64,000 bases of DNA from Bowmanella dokdonensis (GCF_017254865.1 NZ_JAFKCV010000004.1:248001-312000), one strand, 5' to 3'; positions 43,306-53,487 are shown, counted from the first letter of the stretch. Made by a program: numbers and translations. Notes: generated by a model not told the origin, from the sequence alone.

Positions 43306-45200
43306 GGGGTAAGGATCAGACGCTGATCCTGATGCAACTGACGGGCTGACAGCAGGTCCACGGCCCTGGACGCCGCCAGGTGATCCAGTAAGCGCCCGTC
43401 CAGTTCCTGTGCCGCTTCGCTGAAGTTGGCCACTACCAGCAGCCGTTCGCCTTCTTCGTTCTGCCGGCTGAAGGCAAACAAATGGGCGCTGTTGGTGGTC
43501 AGAATCTGGGTCTCGGCCCGGCCAAATACGCCATGGCTCTGGCGACAGCCGATCATGGACAGGAGGCCCCGGTTGACCCTTTGCTGGGGGCTACCCTGTT
43601 CGTTTGCCTGCCCAAGTCCCTCACTGGTGAGGGGGATGCGATGTACCCAGCGATCGTCGTGGGCCTTATGGTCGTCCTGACGATATTGATAGTCGTTTAG
43701 CAGGGCCAGTTCATCACCGGCATAGATAAGCGGAATGCCGCCGATGCTCAGAATGATGCCGTGCAGCAGCAGGATGCGCTTGACGGCATTGTCCGTCAAC
43801 AGACTGTCCTGCTGGAGCAACGCCTGTTCCAGACCGGCCAGGGAGGCGAGGGAGCCGCATACCCTGCAATCGCCGGTGCTGGGGTTTGCGCCAAACGCGA
43901 CCCCCCTGGCAAAACTGCCTTCGAACTGGCCGGTATAGAACTGATTGAGAAAATGCCGATGATCATAGCCGTTAATGCCGAGTGCGCCGGCCACCGCATC
44001 ATCGAACGTCCAGCCGATATCATCATGGCAACGCACATAGTTGACCCAACTGCAGTCGGGATGGATGGCAAAGCTCTTTTGCAGGGACTCAGTCAACAGA
44101 CGGGTTTTACGCGTGGCCAGGCTGTTCCACAACAGGGCCATCAACAGAGGATTGTAGGAAAGCTGACATTCACCGGGGTCGATATACCTGACGACTTCAT
44201 CAGGGTGGACGATGGCCTCTGACTTGAACACCACGGCCGGGGCGGCAATCTGCAGGCAGGCATTAAAGGCCCGGATCAGGCTGTGAGCCTTGGGGCGGTT
44301 CTCGCAGTTGGTGCCCATTTCCTTCCAGATAAAGGCCAGAGCGTCCAGGCGCAGGGCTTCACAACCTGTGTTCGCCAGAAACAGCATCTCGTCGCAGATG
44401 GCGTTGAAAACCGCCGGATTGGCGTAATTGAGATCCCACTGGAAGCTGTTGAAGGTGGTCCATACCCACTTATCCATCTGCTCATTAAAGGTGAAGCTGC
44501 CACGGCGCACCTGGGGAAATATTTCACGCAGATTCTGCTCATAAGCATCCGGCAGGCTGCGATCATCAAACAGATAGTAGTAGTCCTGGTATTCGGTATC
44601 CCCGTCCTTGGCGGCCAGGGCCCAACGGTGTTCGTCCGAGGTATGGTTAAACACAAAGTCCAGCACCAGGCTGATACCCGCCTTGCGCAGGGAATCGGCC
44701 AGTGTGCGCAGATCTTCCATGCTGCCCAGCTCATCGTTGACCTTACGATAATCCGATACCGCATAACCGCCATCGCTGTCGCCTTTGGGGGCGTCATACA
44801 AGGGCATCAGATGCAGATAAGTGACGCCCAGTGACTGCAGATAAGGGATTTTATCCAGCATGCCTTTGAGATCGCCGGCAAACAGATCCACATAGCAGGC
44901 CATGCCCAGCATCCCGGGATCCTGATACCAGTCAGGCCGGGACAACCGCTGTTTATCCAGTCGTTTCAGGGCGGGAGAGCGTTGCCTGTGGGCGAGCAAC
45001 AGGTTGTTGATCAACTGTTGCAGATGGAAGTAGAAGTCATAGCGATGACCGTAAAGCTCGAACATCAGGACAAACAGATCGGTGAAATGATCATCCAGAC
45101 GGGAGAGGAAGAGCTGCCGATCTTTTTCCTTTATGTTGTCCAGCTTCAACTGCTGCTTTATCCGGGCCAGGGATTTACGGCTTTCCAGGGTTAAATTCAT
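43266..45200 (-). CDS. Amylosucrase (GH13)
   Basis: A 644-residue glucansucrase that transfers glucose from sucrose to an alpha-1,4-glucan and releases fructose. It has a helical N-terminal domain (about 1-90) and a GH13 barrel. Catalytic residues sit in LRLDALAF (Asp near 286), FKSEAIVHP (Glu near 328) and VRCHDDIGW (Asp near 393), the numbering known for Neisseria polysaccharea amylosucrase. CYVDLFAGDLKG and NSFQWDLNY are also family-typical. Cytoplasmic: no signal peptide. The ATG at 45200 is chosen; the frame extends to 45254. Confidence 0.95.
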   Translation of the reverse strand: MNLTLESRKSLARIKQQLKLDNIKEKDRQLFLSRLDDHFTDLFVLMFELYGHRYDFYFHLQQLINNLLLAHRQRSPALKRLDKQRLSRPDWYQDPGMLGMACYVDLFAGDLKGMLDKIPYLQSLGVTYLHLMPLYDAPKGDSDGGYAVSDYRKVNDELGSMEDLRTLADSLRKAGISLVLDFVFNHTSDEHRWALAAKDGDTEYQDYYYLFDDRSLPDAYEQNLREIFPQVRRGSFTFNEQMDKWVWTTFNSFQWDLNYANPAVFNAICDEMLFLANTGCEALRLDALAFIWKEMGTNCENRPKAHSLIRAFNACLQIAAPAVVFKSEAIVHPDEVVRYIDPGECQLSYNPLLMALLWNSLATRKTRLLTESLQKSFAIHPDCSWVNYVRCHDDIGWTFDDAVAGALGINGYDHRHFLNQFYTGQFEGSFARGVAFGANPSTGDCRVCGSLASLAGLEQALLQQDSLLTDNAVKRILLLHGIILSIGGIPLIYAGDELALLNDYQYRQDDHKAHDDRWVHRIPLTSEGLGQANEQGSPQQRVNRGLLSMIGCRQSHGVFGRAETQILTTNSAHLFAFSRQNEEGERLLVVANFSEAAQELDGRLLDHLAASRAVDLLSARQLHQDQRLILTPYEMLWLVADEPA

Positions 45201-45317
45201 AGTTATCTCTGATTCGTTTAAGCCTTGTGCTCTATTCAGGGTAGGCGTCTTCAAGCTTTTACATAAAGTATTTTTTCACAAACAATTTACATGATGTGAA
45301 ATATTTGCTAACTTCAT

Positions 45318-45331
45318 CTTAAACGTTTAAG
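45318..45331. promoter_or_regulatory. ScrR-type operator 2 (perfect palindrome)
   Basis: CTTAAACGTTTAAG, a perfect 14-bp palindrome with central CG, in the divergent region between amylosucrase and the TonB receptor, able to control both. Confidence 0.85.
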
Positions 45332-45430
45332 TTAATTTTTCAAGTTGTATTTCAAACCCGGTTTATAACCATAACAGAACTGCTGCTTGCCTCCGGGCGT
45401 TTAGACTGGCAGAAAGTAAGAGGACAATCC

Positions 45431-47839
45431 ATGCGAGTGAACCTGATGAAGACCCCTCTGGCCATTTCCCTGGCCGCCATTTTGAGTCAGCCCCTGCTGG
45501 CCCAGGAAGTTGAATCGACTGAATCGAAGAATGATGCCCTGGATTTTGAGCAGATCATGGTGACCGGTGTAGTCCGGGCCACCACCAAGATGGACTCCAG
45601 TGTGTCGGCCAGTACGATCAACCCGGGGGATGTGCTGATTGCCACGCCCCGGGCCACCGCCGAGATATTCCGCTCCATTCCCGGCATCCGTTCCGAGAGT
45701 ACCGGCGGTGAAGGTAATGCCAATATTGCCGTACGCGGTCTGCCTGTGGCGGCTGGGGGAGCCAAGTTTCTGGTGCTGCAGGAAGACGGTTTGCCGGTGA
45801 TGCAATTTGGTGACATTGCCTTTGGCAATGCAGATATTTTCCTGCGTGCTGACAGCACCATTTCAGGGATCGAAGCCATTCGCGGCGGTTCGGCATCCAC
45901 CCTGGTCAGCAACTCCCCGGGCGGAGTCATCAACTTTATCAGTAAGACCGGCGATTTCGGTGGCGGCAGTCTCTCCACCACCTTTGGTCTGGACTACGAA
46001 AGCTACCGTACCGACTTCGAGTATGGTGACTATCTTAATGACGATACCCGCTTCCATATCGGCGGTTTCTACCGCGAAGGCGAGGGGCCAAGGGAAACCG
46101 GCTACACTGCTAATTCCGGTGGTCAAATCAAGGCCAATCTGACCAAGGAGTTTGATAGCGGATATATTCGCCTGTACTTCAAACATCTGGACGACAAGAG
46201 CGCGGGTTACCTGCCCATGCCCATGTATGCCAATGGCGATTCCATTTCCGGATTTGACGCCCAGCAGGACACCCCCCATTCAGTGTACCTGCAGTCCACC
46301 TTGCGGTTGAACGGCCAGAACCAGATCAGCAGCGGCGACATGGCTAACGGTATGCATCCCAAGGTCAGCAGCGTTGGCTTCGAAGCCTCTTTCGATGTGG
46401 GTGACAACTGGAGTCTGGAGAATCGCTTTCGCTTTACCGACGCCGCTGGAGAATTTATCGCGCCCTTTCCCGCAGAAGTGGCCGGTGCCTCGGGCATTGC
46501 CCAAAGCCTGGCCGGTGAAGGGGCCTATCTGACCTATGCCAACGGGCCGGACGCCGGGGAAAACTTTACTGACAGTACCGGCAATGGCTTGGTAATTCGG
46601 GTGCATACCTTCGATGTGGAAATGGAGAATTTCGACTCCTATGCCAACGACCTGAAGCTGAACAAGACATTTGGCGATTCCAGCCTGACCCTGGGCTATT
46701 ACAAGGCCAGGCAGAATATCGATATGGCCTGGTTGTGGAATTCCTACCTGATGGAGGTCAAAGGTGACAATGCCGCTTTGCTGGATGTCTTTGCCGCCGA
46801 TGGCACACCTTATTCACAGAATGGTCTGACAGCCTACGGGGTGCCGTTCTGGGGTAACTGCTGCCAGCGCAGCTATGATCTCAAGTACGATATTGACGCC
46901 CCCTACGTGGCGTTTTCCACTCAGGTGGACAACCTCACCCTGGACGCCAGTGTTCGCCATGACATGGGCGATGCCTTCGGCACTTATGCCGGCGCGGCCA
47001 TCAGCACGGTGGACATGAACCGCGACGGCCAGATCAGCATCCCTGAGCAGAACGTGGCAGGTATCGATCTGGCCAATCCGCAGCCGGTCAACTATGACTG
47101 GGGCTATACCTCTTATTCGGTGGGTGCCAACTATCGATTTGACCAGGATATGGCACTGTTCGCCCGGCTCAGTCGCGGCGGCCGTGCTAATGCGGATCGC
47201 CTGGCCTTCGGCAAGATCCGCCAGGACGGTTCGGTGGCTGACGAGGATGCGGTGGATATGGTCAACCAGGCAGAATTGGGCCTGAAATACCGCAACGGCG
47301 GCCTGGGCCTGTTTGTGACCGGCTTTTTTGCCGAAACTGAAGAACAAAATTTCGAAGCGACTACCCAGCGCTTCTTCGACCGCGTCTATGAAGCCATGGG
47401 AGTTGAACTGGAAGCGGCTTACATCTGGCAGGACTGGACCTTTAAGGGCGGATTCACCTGGACTGATGCGGAAATTACTGAAGATGAGATTACCCCGGAT
47501 GTGGTGGGTAACACCCCCCGGCGCCAGGCGGACCTCATCTATCAACTGACCGCCTCCTACAACTATGATGATGGCACCGCCGGGATCAACCTGATCGGCA
47601 CCACCGATGCGTATGCCCAGGACAATAATGATCTGAAGTTCGACGGCTATACCCAGGTCAACGCCTTTGCCAGTTATTATCTGACCGATGCCCTGTCTGT
47701 GGCGCTGAACGTCAATAACCTGTTCGACGAAGTAGGGCTGACCGAGGCCGAGGAAGGCAGTATTCCGGCTAATAATATTATCCGGGCGAGAGCCATCAAC
47801 GGGCGAACCACCTCACTGACCCTCAAGTACCAGTTCTGA
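45431..47839 (+). CDS. TonB-dependent receptor, predicted sucrose transporter
   Basis: An 802-residue outer-membrane receptor. Signal peptide to about 25 (LSQPLLAQ), plug domain (DFEQIMVTGVVRATTK; RATAEIFRSIPGIRSES; IAVRGLPVA; GGSASTLVSNSPGGVINF), 22-stranded barrel with terminal SLTLKYQF. Start ATG 45431 with AGAGGA. It lies in the sucrose locus under the shared operator at 45318 and is followed by an SSS symporter, so it should import sucrose across the outer membrane. A hairpin follows the stop. Confidence 0.9.
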   Translation: MRVNLMKTPLAISLAAILSQPLLAQEVESTESKNDALDFEQIMVTGVVRATTKMDSSVSASTINPGDVLIATPRATAEIFRSIPGIRSESTGGEGNANIAVRGLPVAAGGAKFLVLQEDGLPVMQFGDIAFGNADIFLRADSTISGIEAIRGGSASTLVSNSPGGVINFISKTGDFGGGSLSTTFGLDYESYRTDFEYGDYLNDDTRFHIGGFYREGEGPRETGYTANSGGQIKANLTKEFDSGYIRLYFKHLDDKSAGYLPMPMYANGDSISGFDAQQDTPHSVYLQSTLRLNGQNQISSGDMANGMHPKVSSVGFEASFDVGDNWSLENRFRFTDAAGEFIAPFPAEVAGASGIAQSLAGEGAYLTYANGPDAGENFTDSTGNGLVIRVHTFDVEMENFDSYANDLKLNKTFGDSSLTLGYYKARQNIDMAWLWNSYLMEVKGDNAALLDVFAADGTPYSQNGLTAYGVPFWGNCCQRSYDLKYDIDAPYVAFSTQVDNLTLDASVRHDMGDAFGTYAGAAISTVDMNRDGQISIPEQNVAGIDLANPQPVNYDWGYTSYSVGANYRFDQDMALFARLSRGGRANADRLAFGKIRQDGSVADEDAVDMVNQAELGLKYRNGGLGLFVTGFFAETEEQNFEATTQRFFDRVYEAMGVELEAAYIWQDWTFKGGFTWTDAEITEDEITPDVVGNTPRRQADLIYQLTASYNYDDGTAGINLIGTTDAYAQDNNDLKFDGYTQVNAFASYYLTDALSVALNVNNLFDEVGLTEAEEGSIPANNIIRARAINGRTTSLTLKYQF

Positions 47840-47864
47840 TGGTAAGCAGTGACAAACCCCTGGG

Positions 47865-47886
47865 GCCGCCGGCAATTGTCGGCGGC
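47865..47886. repeat. Intercistronic stem-loop between receptor and symporter genes
   Basis: GCCGCCG pairs with CGGCGGC around an 8-nt loop, no T tract. It may stabilise the receptor mRNA and lower expression of the symporter. Confidence 0.5.
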
Positions 47887-47923
47887 AACTTACCAGGCCT
47901 GACGGTATTCACAGAGGTGACCA

Positions 47924-49504
47924 ATGCCTGATTTTCAACTCGGCAACCTGGATATAGGCCTGATCCTGGCCTATTTTGCTCTGGTGCTGTACATCGGCAT
48001 CAAAGTTGGCGGCAGTCACAAGAATGCCGAAGATTACTTTCTGGCCGGACGGGGCATGGTGTGGCCCTTTATCGGCATCTCCCTGTTTGCTTCGAATATT
48101 TCCAGCACCACCCTCATTGGCCTGTCCGGTGACGCCTATGCCTCTGGCATTTCAGTCTTCAACTACGAATGGATGGCGTCTATCGTGCTGGTATTCTTCG
48201 CCATTTTCCTGCTGCCCCTGTATCTGCGCTCAAAGGTATACACCATGCCTGAGTTTCTCGAGCGCCGGTACGACAGTCGCAGCCGGTACTACTTTTCCAT
48301 TCTGACCCTGATCGGCAATATTCTCATCGATACGGCCGGCGCACTTTATGCTGGCGGCATCCTGCTGAAGCTGATCTTTCCGGAGTTTGAGCTGTGGAGC
48401 ATTATCCTGGTGCTGTCCCTCTGCGCCGGCGCTTACACTATCATCGGCGGACTGAAGGCGGTCATCTACACCGATGCCATCCAGACACTACTGGTATTGA
48501 TCGGGGCGGTATCAGTGACCTGGCTGGCCTACGACAAAATCGGCGGCTGGCAGGCTGTGCAGGCGGTCACTCCGCCGGAGATGCTCAGTCTGGTCAGGCC
48601 TGCTGATGATCCCAGCCTGCCCTGGACCGGGTTGCTGTTCGGCGTACCTATTCTGGGATTCTATTTCTGGTGTACTAATCAGTTTATGGTGCAAAGGGTG
48701 CTGTCGGCCAAGGACGAACAGCATGGTCGCTATGGGCTGCTGCTGGCCGCGCTGCTGAAGCTGCCTGTGCTCTTTATCATGGTCTTTCCCGGCAGCATGG
48801 CCAGGGTCCTGTATCCTGAGCTGGACAATCCAGACCTGGTCTACCCGACCATGATGTTTGACCTTTTACCTGCCGGCTTGCTGGGATTGGTTGTGGCTGG
48901 CCTGCTGGCGGCGCTGATGTCCAGTATCGATTCCACCCTTAACTCGGCGTCGACTTTAGTGACCATGGATTTTGTCGCCAAGGCCAAACCCGAGCTGGAT
49001 TCAGTGGCCCTGATGAAGGTGGGGCGCATTACCGCCTTCGTATTCATGCTGCTGGCGGCGGCCTGGGCGCCCTTTATCGAGCAGTTCGGCTCGCTGTTCA
49101 AATACCTGCAGTCGGTACTGGCCTATATTACCCCGCCCGTGGTGTCCATTTTCCTGCTTGGTGTGCTGTGGAAACGTATGACCAATAACGCCGCTTTTTT
49201 CAGCCTTATTGTCGGGGCCCTGCTGGCCGTCACCATGCTGGTGGCCCAGTCTCAGGGCTGGCTGGAATTGCACTTCCTGCATGCGGCAGCCTGGCTGTTT
49301 TTGGCCTGCACCATAATAGGAATAGTGGTCAGCCTGCTGGGTCAGGCGCCTGAGCTGTCCGGCAAACAGGTCTGCCTGTGGCATCCGGACATGCTCAAAG
49401 AGGACATCCAGCGTCAGGGTGCGTTACCCTGGTATCAGAACTATCTGGTATTGTCGGCCCTGCTCTTACTGGCAACCACAGCCCTGGTGGTGACCTTCTG
49501 GTAA
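47924..49504 (+). CDS. Sodium:solute symporter, predicted sucrose permease
   Basis: A 526-residue SSS-family transporter with about 14 spans. Motifs YFLAGRGMVWPFIGISLFAS, ISSTTLIGLSGDAYASG and LLAALMSSIDSTLNSASTL are typical of the sodium/glucose-type branch. In the locus order (TonB receptor, SSS, amylosucrase, fructokinase, LacI) it should carry sucrose through the inner membrane. Ends at a perfect hairpin shared with the convergent RidA gene. Confidence 0.9.
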   Translation: MPDFQLGNLDIGLILAYFALVLYIGIKVGGSHKNAEDYFLAGRGMVWPFIGISLFASNISSTTLIGLSGDAYASGISVFNYEWMASIVLVFFAIFLLPLYLRSKVYTMPEFLERRYDSRSRYYFSILTLIGNILIDTAGALYAGGILLKLIFPEFELWSIILVLSLCAGAYTIIGGLKAVIYTDAIQTLLVLIGAVSVTWLAYDKIGGWQAVQAVTPPEMLSLVRPADDPSLPWTGLLFGVPILGFYFWCTNQFMVQRVLSAKDEQHGRYGLLLAALLKLPVLFIMVFPGSMARVLYPELDNPDLVYPTMMFDLLPAGLLGLVVAGLLAALMSSIDSTLNSASTLVTMDFVAKAKPELDSVALMKVGRITAFVFMLLAAAWAPFIEQFGSLFKYLQSVLAYITPPVVSIFLLGVLWKRMTNNAAFFSLIVGALLAVTMLVAQSQGWLELHFLHAAAWLFLACTIIGIVVSLLGQAPELSGKQVCLWHPDMLKEDIQRQGALPWYQNYLVLSALLLLATTALVVTFW

Positions 49505-49513
49505 GGTCACCAC
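49487..49513. terminator. Bidirectional terminator-like hairpin
   Basis: GTGGTGACCTT and AAGGTCACCAC pair perfectly (11 bp, 5-nt loop), spanning the symporter stop and reaching the 3' edge of the RidA gene, with TTATTT following. Confidence 0.65.
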
Positions 49514-49975
49514 TTATTTCGCCTCGGGCACCCTGGCGATGACTTCAATTTCAATCATCATGTCGGGCATAAACAACCGGTCGATTTGATACCAGCTTGA
49601 CGCCGGGTACTGACCCTCCCCGAACAGGGCCTTCCTTGCCGGGATGGCCGCTTTCAGAGCGTCCATATCGGTAGTGGAAATGCGTTCCTGCAGGATATCC
49701 GACAGACCGGCACCCTGTTCGTTGAGCACCATGCCAATCACTTTGTAGGCATTGAGCATCTGCTCTTCCACTGTTTTGCCGCCCGAGCCCACCCCGGACA
49801 GATACAGCATATTGCCGTCCCGGACCACCTGGGCGTAGCCAATGTCCTGCTGGTAGGGTTGTGTAAAGGTGCGTTTCAGCTCTGCGGCCTGCAGCGTGGT
49901 GGCTAAACAGGTCAGCAGCAAGCCCGTCAGGGCGGTTTTCAGGGGGGCTGTTTTCTTCATCTGCTGTTGGCTCAT
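49514..49975 (-). CDS. Periplasmic RidA/YjgF-family protein
   Basis: A RidA-fold protein of about 150 residues with a signal-like N-terminus (MKKTAPLKTALTGLLLTCLATTLQA), so probably exported. The core VVRDGNMLYLSGVGSGGKTVEEQMLNAYKVIGMVL and ARVPEA is of the YjgF family; the GDSQ-like variants differ from cytoplasmic enamine deaminases, and the catalytic Arg is not obvious. Start ATG 49975 or 49960. Convergent with the symporter and divergent from the MFS gene. Confidence 0.75.
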   Translation of the reverse strand: MSQQQMKKTAPLKTALTGLLLTCLATTLQAAELKRTFTQPYQQDIGYAQVVRDGNMLYLSGVGSGGKTVEEQMLNAYKVIGMVLNEQGAGLSDILQERISTTDMDALKAAIPARKALFGEGQYPASSWYQIDRLFMPDMMIEIEVIARVPEAK

Positions 49976-50106
49976 GAAATGGGAAACAGGCCTCAGTAGA
50001 GCAGAATCCTGACTTCCGTCGCCAGTTATTAATTGTTTCATTTTACGAACGCTGGTTTTATTGCTATCTAAGTGGGCAAGCATTTGTTTCAGAATATCTT
50101 TTTATC

Positions 50107-51387
50107 ATGCCAAGAGCCGCGCTCAGTTCTTTAGCTTCGCCCCTTATCAGCCTGCTGATTTATTCGGTGGGCCACGGCCTGCTGACCACTTTGCTGACCC
50201 TGCGGCTGGCCGAAGAGCAGGTGTCGGTGACGCTGATTGGTCTGGTCTCCACGGCCTACTTTGCCGGGCTGATGGCCGGCACTTTCATCAACAGCAAGCT
50301 CATCGTGCGGGTCGGGCATATCCGGGCCTATGCGGCCTATGCCTCTATTCTGTGCAGCCTGGCGTTATTGTACGGGCTGTTTTTCAGTCCCGGGAGCTGG
50401 ATTTTGTTTCGCCTGCTCGGCGGTTTTGCCGCCGGAGGCCTGTTTGTGGTGATCGAATCCTGGATTATGGTCTCCAGCCCGGTGCGATTGCGCGGAAGGT
50501 TGATGGCCTTGTACATGGTGCTGTTCTACGCAGCGATGGTGTTGGGCCAGTTACTGCTCAAACAGATGGATATCCTTGAGTTGCTGCCTTTTGTGGTGGC
50601 GGGCCTGGCAGCCTCCCTGTCGGTCATCCCGCTGGCCTTGTCGCGGGTGGATATGCCCAGGTTTGAGCGGCACGAAAAACTGTCCATTCCCACCCTGATT
50701 CGCCTGACCCCCACCGCGGTGTTCGCCTGCTTCGCCTCCGGGCTGACCCTGAGTGTGGCCTATGGCCTGCTGCCGCTGTTTTTCGCCAAAGAAGGCATGG
50801 CCAATGAGGATATTGCCGATATGGTGGCCTTTATGATCTTAGGCGGCATGTGTCTGCAGTATCCCCTTGGGCGGTTGTCAGACCGGTTTGACCGGCGTCT
50901 GGTGTTGTTGGGATTGTTCGGCGCTATTCTGGCGGTCAGTCTGGTATTTATGATGTTCAATACGGCCAGTAATGTGGGCCTGGCCAGTCTGATGGTGGCC
51001 TGCTTCGGCGGGGTGATTTTTGCGGTGTATCCCATCAGTCTCAGTCAGGCCTGTGACGAACTTAACCCTTCCCAGGTTATTGCCGGTAATCAGGGTCTGT
51101 TGCTCTGTTACAGCATCGGTGCCATGAGCGGGCCGATACTGGCACCGCTGTTTATGAATGCACTGGGAGCCAAGGGCATGTTTATCTACTTCGGTACCAT
51201 TGCCGGTCTGACGGTATTGTTTCTGATCTGGCGTCGTGCGGTGCGGGCACCGGTACCCATAGAAGAACATGTGGCTTTCTCCGCTACCACTCCGAACAGT
51301 CCTGTCATGGCAGAGTTGGATCCACGCTCTGAGGCCCTGGAACCTGAGGAAAATATCGAAGAGGAGCCTGATAAACTAAAGGTTTAA
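50107..51387 (+). CDS. MFS transporter (YcaD-like)
   Basis: A 426-residue inner-membrane transporter with twelve spans: ISLLIYSVGHGLLTTLLTLRL, GLVSTAYFAGLMAGT, and the loop SDRFDRRLVLLG between spans 8 and 9, typical of the YcaD branch. The C-terminal tail is acidic (EPEENIEEEPDKLKV). Substrate unknown; probably drug or metabolite efflux. Confidence 0.85.
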   Translation: MPRAALSSLASPLISLLIYSVGHGLLTTLLTLRLAEEQVSVTLIGLVSTAYFAGLMAGTFINSKLIVRVGHIRAYAAYASILCSLALLYGLFFSPGSWILFRLLGGFAAGGLFVVIESWIMVSSPVRLRGRLMALYMVLFYAAMVLGQLLLKQMDILELLPFVVAGLAASLSVIPLALSRVDMPRFERHEKLSIPTLIRLTPTAVFACFASGLTLSVAYGLLPLFFAKEGMANEDIADMVAFMILGGMCLQYPLGRLSDRFDRRLVLLGLFGAILAVSLVFMMFNTASNVGLASLMVACFGGVIFAVYPISLSQACDELNPSQVIAGNQGLLLCYSIGAMSGPILAPLFMNALGAKGMFIYFGTIAGLTVLFLIWRRAVRAPVPIEEHVAFSATTPNSPVMAELDPRSEALEPEENIEEEPDKLKV

Positions 51388-51423
51388 TTGCCCTGAGCAA
51401 AATCAGTTTTAATTTAAATCAAA

Positions 51424-51438
51424 TAAGAATGGTTTGCA
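51424..51438. promoter_or_regulatory. Fur box upstream of TonB receptor operon
   Basis: TAAGAATGGTTTGCA matches the 7-1-7 Fur pattern with the common TTTGCA half, 58 nt before the receptor start, in an A+T-rich promoter. Confidence 0.65.
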
Positions 51439-51495
51439 TTTGTATTTAAGTCTTTGTATTGTGCTTGCGCACATAATCACGGACAAGGATACAAG

Positions 51496-53478
51496 ATGAC
51501 TGTCAAACCGCTCCCTCTGGCAATTTCCCTGCTTTTCACATCCACTGCCCTGTTAGCCGATGACGGTATCGAACACCTGCAGGTCTGGGGGACTCAGGTT
51601 AAGAGCTCATCCGTGTATGTGGGTGAGCAGGATATCGCAGCCAAACAGGTGGATCACCTCAGTGACCTGCTGCGGGATATTCCCGGGGTGGATGTGGGCG
51701 GCACACACTCACTCAATCAGCGCATCAATATCCGAGGCCTGGATGACACGGACCTGGCGGTGATAATCGATGGCGCCTCGCAGAACAACTACATGTTCCA
51801 TCACATGGGTAACCTGCTGCTCAACCCGGATCTGCTTAAATCGGTGGATATCCAGGTGGGTACCAACTCGGTGGTCCATTCCGGCCTTGGTGGCGCGGTG
51901 GAGTTTCGCACCAAGCAGGCCCGCGATCTGCTGATGCCGGGTCAGCAGTTCGGTGGCCGGGTACTGGTGGGGATTAACTCCAATGCCTCCCGCTACCTGA
52001 CCCTGACAGGTTTTGGCCAGTTAACAGACTCGGTGGATCTGTTGGTCTACGGCTCGGCCATGAACCGGGATAATTTCGAGGATGGCGAAGGCGTCGAAGT
52101 GCTGGGCAGTGACGGCAATATCTACAACGGCATGATCAAGCTGGGATGGACCATCGATGCCAATCAGCGCCTGTCTTTTAAGTATGATGCCTATCGGGAC
52201 AAAGGCGACTACACGGCTCGCCCAGATATGGGAGTGCGCACCAATGCCGCCATTGGCAACGGGGAGGTGCCCCTTTATCCCACCGAATTTGACCGGGATA
52301 CCTTAAGTGCCCATTACGAACTGGAACTGGGCAGCAGTCTGGATCTGCGCGCCGACCTCTACCAGAACAAAACCAACCTCTGGCGTATCTACAGTCCCTG
52401 GGAAACCGAGGGTACTGCCACCAATACCGGCCTGAACCTGATAGCCAACAGCAAATTGACAGGGGCCGGCCTGATTCATCAGCTCACATACGGTCTTAAA
52501 TGGCAGAGATCAGATACCGACAGCTTTGATACCAACGGCACCGTCCTGTCTGTGGGTGGCGAGCAGTCCAAAGAGCTGGCCCTGTTTGTGGAAGATGAAC
52601 TGGATTTCGGCAACGGTTTGTATATTACCCCCGGACTCAGATTCAACCGTTACAGCAAGACCCCTGACGTGGATCGCATGGAGGACAGTTGGACCGAGTG
52701 GCAAAGCGCCCTGGCCACAGAATATCGTTTCGACAACGGTCTGACGCTGCTGGCCAGCACGACCGAGCTGTTCAAGGGGCCCCAGTTGGGGGAGGTCTTT
52801 ATCAACGAGCAATCGGGCAAGGTGCGCAACCCGGATCTTGAGCCTGAGACGGGCCGTAACAACGAGCTGGGTCTTCGTTATCATGCCGGGGACAAGCTGG
52901 GCGCCGACCAACTGACCTTCGCCTTTACCCGCTTCGATACCCGCATTGAGGGGTATATTGAGCCGGTGGATTACCCGCTGGATGACTGCAGCGGCCGGGG
53001 CTGTGTGCAGTGGGATCAGAATCTGGGCGAAGTGGAAATCCAGGGCTTCGAGGCCAGCCTGCTGTATGTCATCGGCAATCTGGATGCCCTGCTGACCTAC
53101 GCGGACTCCGACTCCAGACGCATCGACGGTGGCAGTGAGGCCCAGCCCCTTGAGCGGGAAGTGGGGGATAGTGCCGGTATCTCCCTGAGCTATCTGTGGA
53201 GTGAATACGATTTGTCACTGTCCTGGCAGCTTCAGCATACCCGCCGCGAAGGTGACAAACCCAGTTACCATGTGCACACCTTGTCTGCTTCGTGGGCCCC
53301 TTCGGCGCAACTGGACGGCCTGACCCTGACCCTGGGGGTGGAAAACCTGTTCGACGAGTTTTATGTGTCACATGCTTCCCGTACCGGTTTTTCCAACCAC
53401 CCGGTATTCGGGGTATTGCAGCTGGACGACTATGAACCGGGCCGCAATATCAAGGTTTCCGCGGCGTACCATTTTTAG
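51496..53478 (+). CDS. TonB-dependent receptor, predicted iron/haem-type
   Basis: A 660-residue outer-membrane receptor. ATG 51496 (AAGGA upstream) begins the signal MTVKPLPLAISLLFTSTALLA. Plug: IEHLQVWGTQVKSSS, HLSDLLRDIPGVDVGG, NIRGLDDTDLAVIIDG, GAVEFRTKQARDLL. Barrel ends NIKVSAAYHF. HPVFGVLQLDDYEPG precedes the last strand. The Fur box and following PepSY, DUF2271 and DUF4198 genes make an iron-chelate or haem substrate likely. Confidence 0.88.
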   Translation: MTVKPLPLAISLLFTSTALLADDGIEHLQVWGTQVKSSSVYVGEQDIAAKQVDHLSDLLRDIPGVDVGGTHSLNQRINIRGLDDTDLAVIIDGASQNNYMFHHMGNLLLNPDLLKSVDIQVGTNSVVHSGLGGAVEFRTKQARDLLMPGQQFGGRVLVGINSNASRYLTLTGFGQLTDSVDLLVYGSAMNRDNFEDGEGVEVLGSDGNIYNGMIKLGWTIDANQRLSFKYDAYRDKGDYTARPDMGVRTNAAIGNGEVPLYPTEFDRDTLSAHYELELGSSLDLRADLYQNKTNLWRIYSPWETEGTATNTGLNLIANSKLTGAGLIHQLTYGLKWQRSDTDSFDTNGTVLSVGGEQSKELALFVEDELDFGNGLYITPGLRFNRYSKTPDVDRMEDSWTEWQSALATEYRFDNGLTLLASTTELFKGPQLGEVFINEQSGKVRNPDLEPETGRNNELGLRYHAGDKLGADQLTFAFTRFDTRIEGYIEPVDYPLDDCSGRGCVQWDQNLGEVEIQGFEASLLYVIGNLDALLTYADSDSRRIDGGSEAQPLEREVGDSAGISLSYLWSEYDLSLSWQLQHTRREGDKPSYHVHTLSASWAPSAQLDGLTLTLGVENLFDEFYVSHASRTGFSNHPVFGVLQLDDYEPGRNIKVSAAYHF

Positions 53479-53487
53479 GATTAAGCC

